This document shows positions 60,842 to 64,000 of a stretch of 64,000 nt of DNA, one piece after another. The notes below the pieces were generated by a model. It was not told where the DNA came from and made no database searches. It was given only the letters and a program-made list of their open reading frames with translations. Both the position numbers and the translations under genes were made by a program. Origin of the DNA: Streptomyces sp. NBC_00335 (GTDB lineage Bacteria > Actinomycetota > Actinomycetes > Streptomycetales > Streptomycetaceae). Position 1 is the first letter of the stretch. Each line of letters starts with the position of its first letter. The stretch spans positions 7,059,501-7,123,500 of the forward strand of contig NZ_CP108006.1 in assembly GCF_036127095.1 (NCBI RefSeq), written 5' to 3'.

Positions 60842-61714
60842 TCAGCCCATCGCCTGGCGCATCAGCAGGTCCCGCAGCTCCCTCGTGTGCCTGCGGCTCA
60901 CCTGGAGTTCGGCCGCGCCGACGCGGACCGTGGTGGTGCCCGCGTCCAGGCGCAGTTCGTCGATGCGGGCCAGCGCGACCAGGTGGCGGCGGTGGATGCG
61001 GACGAAACCGCGTGCCGCCCACCGCTCCTCCAGCGTGGACAGCGGGATCCGTACCAGGTGGCTGCCCTCGTCGGTGTGCAGCCGGGCGTAGTCGCCCTGG
61101 GCCTCCACGTACGCGATGTCCGAGATCGCCACGAAGCGGGTGACGCCGCCCAGTTCGACGGCGATCTGGTCGGGCGCGCGGTCCGCGCCGCGCGCGGCGG
61201 CGGACGCGGCCGAGGCGGCGACCGCGGCGAGGGGGGCCCCGGGGGTCTCGGGCGCGGCCGCGCGGGCCGCCGGTACGGCGGGCACGGCCTCGGCGGCGGC
61301 CGCCGGCGGCTGCTCGCCGGACCGGCCGGACTGCGCGCAGGCCCGCCGCACGGCCTCGGCCAGCCGCTCCGGCCGTACGGGCTTGAGCACGTAGTCCACG
61401 GCCTTGAGGTCGAAGGCCTGTACGGCGAACCCCTCGTGCGCGGTGACGAACACGATCAGCGGCGGCCGCGCGAACCCGGCCAGCAGCCGGGCGATGTCCA
61501 GCCCGGTCAGCCCGGCCATGTGGATGTCGAGGAAGACCACGTCGATGACGTCGGCCCCGTCCGGACCGCTCTCCAGCGCCCTGGTGATCCGGCGCAGCGC
61601 CTCGGTGGCGTCCGAGGCGCCTTCGGCGCTGAGCACCCGGGGGTCCGAGCGCAGCAGGTAGAGGAGCTCTTCGAGCAGGGGCTTCTCGTCGTCGACGGCC
61701 AGTACGCGCAGCAT
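60842..61714 (-). CDS. LytTR-family response regulator
   Basis: This 290-residue regulator has a receiver with VLAVDDEKPLLEEL, phospho-Asp in VVFLDIHMAGLTG, IVFVTAHE and YVLKPVRP. A 60-residue Ala/Pro-rich linker leads to a LytTR DNA-binding domain (ISDIAYVEAQGDYARLHT, RIHRRHLVALARI). It should be phosphorylated by the LytS-type kinase at 57122. The preferred start is ATG 61714, although no strong ribosome binding site is visible. Confidence 0.92.
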   Translation of the reverse strand: MLRVLAVDDEKPLLEELLYLLRSDPRVLSAEGASDATEALRRITRALESGPDGADVIDVVFLDIHMAGLTGLDIARLLAGFARPPLIVFVTAHEGFAVQAFDLKAVDYVLKPVRPERLAEAVRRACAQSGRSGEQPPAAAAEAVPAVPAARAAAPETPGAPLAAVAASAASAAARGADRAPDQIAVELGGVTRFVAISDIAYVEAQGDYARLHTDEGSHLVRIPLSTLEERWAARGFVRIHRRHLVALARIDELRLDAGTTTVRVGAAELQVSRRHTRELRDLLMRQAMG

Positions 61715-61754
61715 GATGCGGAGTCTAGGTTCCGCCCGGCCGGGGCGAAACGGT

Positions 61755-61796
61755 GCGCGGCCCCCGCCCCGGGGGGAGGGGAGGCGGGGGCCGCGC
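61755..61796 (-). terminator. Terminator downstream of the lipoprotein gene
   Basis: A perfect 14-base-pair stem (61755-61768 with 61783-61796) closes a 14-base loop. It separates the lipoprotein gene from the LytTR gene on the same strand. Confidence 0.7.
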
Positions 61797-61809
61797 GGTC
61801 CTTTGGCCC

Positions 61810-61870
61810 GGAGGGCCGGTCTTTGGGAGGGCGGGTCTCGGGGAGGGCCGGTCTCGGAGAGGGCCGGTCT
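61810..61870. repeat. 16-bp tandem repeats abutting the lipoprotein gene
   Basis: GGAGGGCCGGTCTCGG-type units occur at 61810-61825, 61826-61841, 61842-61857 and in part at 61858-61870. The array touches the stop codon of the lipoprotein gene. Confidence 0.75.
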
Positions 61871-62825
61871 ACTGGACGGTGATGAGCTTGCCGTCGGGGG
61901 CGACCGCGTACCAGGTGCCGCCGACGCCCTGACCGTTGATGTCGCCGGCCTTCTTGTCACCGGTGAAGGTGTAGACGGGCCAGCAGTTCACCGTCTGCTG
62001 CTTCTTGCCGTCGGGGCGGTCGAGCACCAGGTAGTTCTTCTGGATGATCCCCTTGGCGTTCGCCTGGTCCACCGGCGGTACGACCGGCCACTTGGCCACG
62101 CAGGCGCCCTCGCACTTGGAGACCATGGGCCACGCGGTGTCCGGCTTGAACCGGTAGACCGTCATCCCGTTGCCGTCGACGATGTGGTCGCCGAGCTTCG
62201 GGTCCTTGGCCACGGTCAGCGCACCGGAGGCCTGGCCCGCGCCGCCGGGTGCGGGGGCGGCGGCCGCCTTCGCGGCCTTCTTGCCGTCGGGGGCCGCCGC
62301 GAACCAGGTGCCGCCCACGCCCTGCCCGTTGGTGTCGCCCGCCTTGGCGTCCTTGCTGTACCGGTACACGGGCCAGCCCGCCACCGTCAGCTGCTTGCTG
62401 CCGTCGGTACGGACCACCTCGCCCAGCAGCGCCGGGTCCATGCCCGCCGCGGCGGTGGCGTCGCCGGCCGCGACCACCGGCCAGACCTTCGCGCAGTCCC
62501 CGTCGCAGGAGGACTTGGACGGCTTCGCGGTGTCCTTGTCGAAGCGGTAGAGGGTGAAGCCCGCGCTGTCGGCGAGGACGGAGCCGAGCTTCTCGTCCTG
62601 GGCGATGGCCAGTTGACCGGCGGGCTCGGCTGCGCCGTCCGCGCCGGCGTCGGAGCCCGCACCGGATCCGTAACCGTCGCCCGAGGAGGGGGCCTGGGAG
62701 GGAGCTGCGACCGCTCCGGCCGGCTTGACGGTGTCGCCCGCCGAATCGCTCCCGCCGCACGCGGTCGCGGTGAGTGCGACGACGACCGCCACGGCCGCCA
62801 GGGTGGTTCCGCGCTTGATGCCCAT
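61869..62825 (-). CDS. Secreted lipoprotein with Yx(FWY)xxD repeats
   Basis: This 318-residue protein has a signal peptide ending in ALTATACGG (plausible lipobox), a Gly/Ser/Ala-rich linker, and four related segments in two pairs. Diagnostic pieces are LYRFDKD, VYRYSKD, VYRFKPD and VYTFTGD, with Cys pairs in SSCDGDCAKVWPVV and SKCEGACVAKWPVV. This is the COG4315-type repeat, whose function is unknown. GGGAGA precedes ATG 62825. The Cys and aromatic pattern suggests redox or metal binding, but that is a guess. Confidence 0.87.
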   Translation of the reverse strand: MGIKRGTTLAAVAVVVALTATACGGSDSAGDTVKPAGAVAAPSQAPSSGDGYGSGAGSDAGADGAAEPAGQLAIAQDEKLGSVLADSAGFTLYRFDKDTAKPSKSSCDGDCAKVWPVVAAGDATAAAGMDPALLGEVVRTDGSKQLTVAGWPVYRYSKDAKAGDTNGQGVGGTWFAAAPDGKKAAKAAAAPAPGGAGQASGALTVAKDPKLGDHIVDGNGMTVYRFKPDTAWPMVSKCEGACVAKWPVVPPVDQANAKGIIQKNYLVLDRPDGKKQQTVNCWPVYTFTGDKKAGDINGQGVGGTWYAVAPDGKLITVQ

Positions 62826-62963
62826 GTTGATGTCTCCCACTGTGTGTCCTTGCCTGCGCCGCCGCGTCCATCCGTCCGTGCGGAGTGGAGCGGCGGCAAC
62901 TGTGTGCAGGACACGCCCAGTCGGAGCCGATCTGTTCAATCCCGTCGATGTGGGCTGTTTCAC

Positions 62964-64000
62964 TCACCCCGGGTCGAACCCGGCCCGCTTCATGGCCGTG
63001 GCCACAGCGAGGCCGAGCGTGCGGTGTCCGGCGTCGTTGGGGTGCAGTCCGTCCGCCAAGTGCTCGGGGCCCAGCACCTCCCGCCCCGGCAGCAGCACCA
63101 GCCGCTCGTCCCCGGCGGCGATCCGCTCCCGGGTGGCGCGCTCCATCGCGTCGCGCAGCGCGCCCAGGGTGGCGCCCAGCTTGTTCGGGGTGCGTTCCGC
63201 GTCCGGGCGCAGCAGCGGGGAGAGGAGGAGCAGCGGGGTGCGGGGGTGGCCCTGGCGGACCAGTTCGAGGAACGCGCGGGTGGTCTCGTACAGGAGCGGG
63301 GCCGAAAAGGGCACGCGGGACCAGCAGTTGGTGCCGAAGGCGAGGGTGAGGACGTCGGCGGGGAGTCCGGCGAGCTGCTCGGCGCAGGCCAGTTCCCCGC
63401 GCGCCGCGCCCGCGTAGCCGAGGTTGACGGTGTCCCAGCCGAGCGCCCGCCCGGCCACCGCGGGCCAGCCGTGCGCGGGCCGGGTCGACCACCAGCCCTC
63501 GGTGATGGAGTCTCCGTGCACCACCCAGCGGGTGGCGGGCGGCGCGGGGGCGAGCGGGCCGCCGATCCCGCGCAGGCCGAGGATCAGCGGGGACTGGGTC
63601 TCGGGCGGGTGGATGGTGAACGGTCCGGAGCCGCCGGGCAGTTCGAGCCGTACGACGGCCTCGGCAGCCGGCTCGGTGTACAGCTCGCCGACCACCCCGT
63701 GCCGGTCCCACAGGGCGAACCCGTGCGCGAGGTCGCGGAGCGCGTCGGTGGGGCCGGGCACGGTCGCCCGGTAGTGGATCTCCACCGCCCGGGCGGCGGC
63801 CGCGGTGAACTCCAGGCGCACCCCGATGGGCAGGGTGGCCCGCTCGCCGGTGTCCCAGGGCAGCCGCATGGTGTCGGCCGGGTCGGCCCGCACGGGGCGG
63901 CCCCCGTCCAGCCAGGCCACACCGCGCAGGAAGGGGCCGGGGTCCAGCCACGGCCCGGCGGCGGCGGTGCCGTCGTCTTCGTTCGTGCGCGGGGCCGTGA
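62964..64000 (-). CDS. SGNH/GDSL hydrolase, partial at the window edge
   Basis: The frame is open from the right edge to the stop at 62964, giving at least 345 residues. Block I is VVHGDSITEGWW with the catalytic Ser, block III is FGTNCWSR, and block V is DGLHPNDAGH with the catalytic Asp and His. A beta-sandwich N-terminal domain precedes the hydrolase domain. A GTG at 63920 could be an internal start, but the upstream residues (PWLDPGPFLRG) look like protein, so I treat the gene as continuing past the window. Confidence 0.85.
   Translation of the reverse strand, partial: TAPRTNEDDGTAAAGPWLDPGPFLRGVAWLDGGRPVRADPADTMRLPWDTGERATLPIGVRLEFTAAAARAVEIHYRATVPGPTDALRDLAHGFALWDRHGVVGELYTEPAAEAVVRLELPGGSGPFTIHPPETQSPLILGLRGIGGPLAPAPPATRWVVHGDSITEGWWSTRPAHGWPAVAGRALGWDTVNLGYAGAARGELACAEQLAGLPADVLTLAFGTNCWSRVPFSAPLLYETTRAFLELVRQGHPRTPLLLLSPLLRPDAERTPNKLGATLGALRDAMERATRERIAAGDERLVLLPGREVLGPEHLADGLHPNDAGHRTLGLAVATAMKRAGFDPG

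Overview
The window is high-GC, codon-biased DNA from a Streptomyces chromosome. The evidence is a dense run of genes with very strong third-position G/C, frequent GTG starts, many translationally coupled gene pairs, an sIHF gene beside gmk and rpoZ, and the order carB-pyrD-pyrF...sIHF-gmk-rpoZ-coaBC-metK-priA...fmt-rsmB...rpe, which I recall as the usual core arrangement in this genus. The species cannot be told from the sequence alone.

Region by region. 1-4.5 kb: the end of carB, then pyrD (class 2), pyrF, and a second dihydroorotate dehydrogenase of class 1B with its PyrK-type electron-transfer subunit. 4.8-17.2 kb: housekeeping genes (sIHF, gmk, rpoZ, coaBC, metK, priA, an HTH protein, fmt, rsmB, rpe). 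Between rsmB and rpe lies an orphan VOC-family gene flanked by a ~480-bp imperfect inverted repeat. 17.3-18.7 kb: a SorC-type regulator and a small KOW/Tudor-like protein. 18.7-23.3 kb: a lipoprotein-type barnase-like RNase with its barstar inhibitor, a truncated globin coupled to an ABM-domain protein, and a cysteine-less receiver-glutaredoxin-thioredoxin reductase fusion coupled to a UBP-type zinc finger.

23.6-47.5 kb is the accessory core: about 22 tightly packed same-strand genes. They encode a benzoylformate-decarboxylase-like ThDP enzyme, four NTF2/SnoaL-like proteins, a GMC oxidoreductase, three DJ-1/PfpI proteins, a VOC protein, an AGE-type epimerase and a GlgX debranching enzyme. A complete partner-switch signalling set follows (two STAS proteins, an RsbW-like ATPase, a pseudo-receiver PP2C phosphatase and a MinD-like ATPase). 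The run ends with an aldehyde dehydrogenase, an F420-type NADP-binding oxidoreductase, a three-subunit molybdenum hydroxylase, an MFS transporter and a cyclic-nucleotide-binding histidine kinase. A terminator hairpin follows. A TMEM175-like channel, a catalytically degenerate IS701-like protein and an XdhC molybdenum-enzyme chaperone lie just beyond. My reading is a carbonyl/aldehyde oxidation system wired to a stress-type partner switch and to glycogen metabolism; this is inference and the substrate is unknown.

50.9-64 kb returns to ordinary genes: guaB1, a double VOC protein, an ECF sigma factor overlapping a convergent LAL-LuxR regulator by 180 bp, a LytS/LytTR two-component pair around a sodium:solute symporter, a repeat-containing lipoprotein, and an SGNH hydrolase running off the right edge. 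Four copies of a Streptomyces-type intergenic hairpin repeat are scattered through the window; one has supplied the last 14 codons of the barstar gene.
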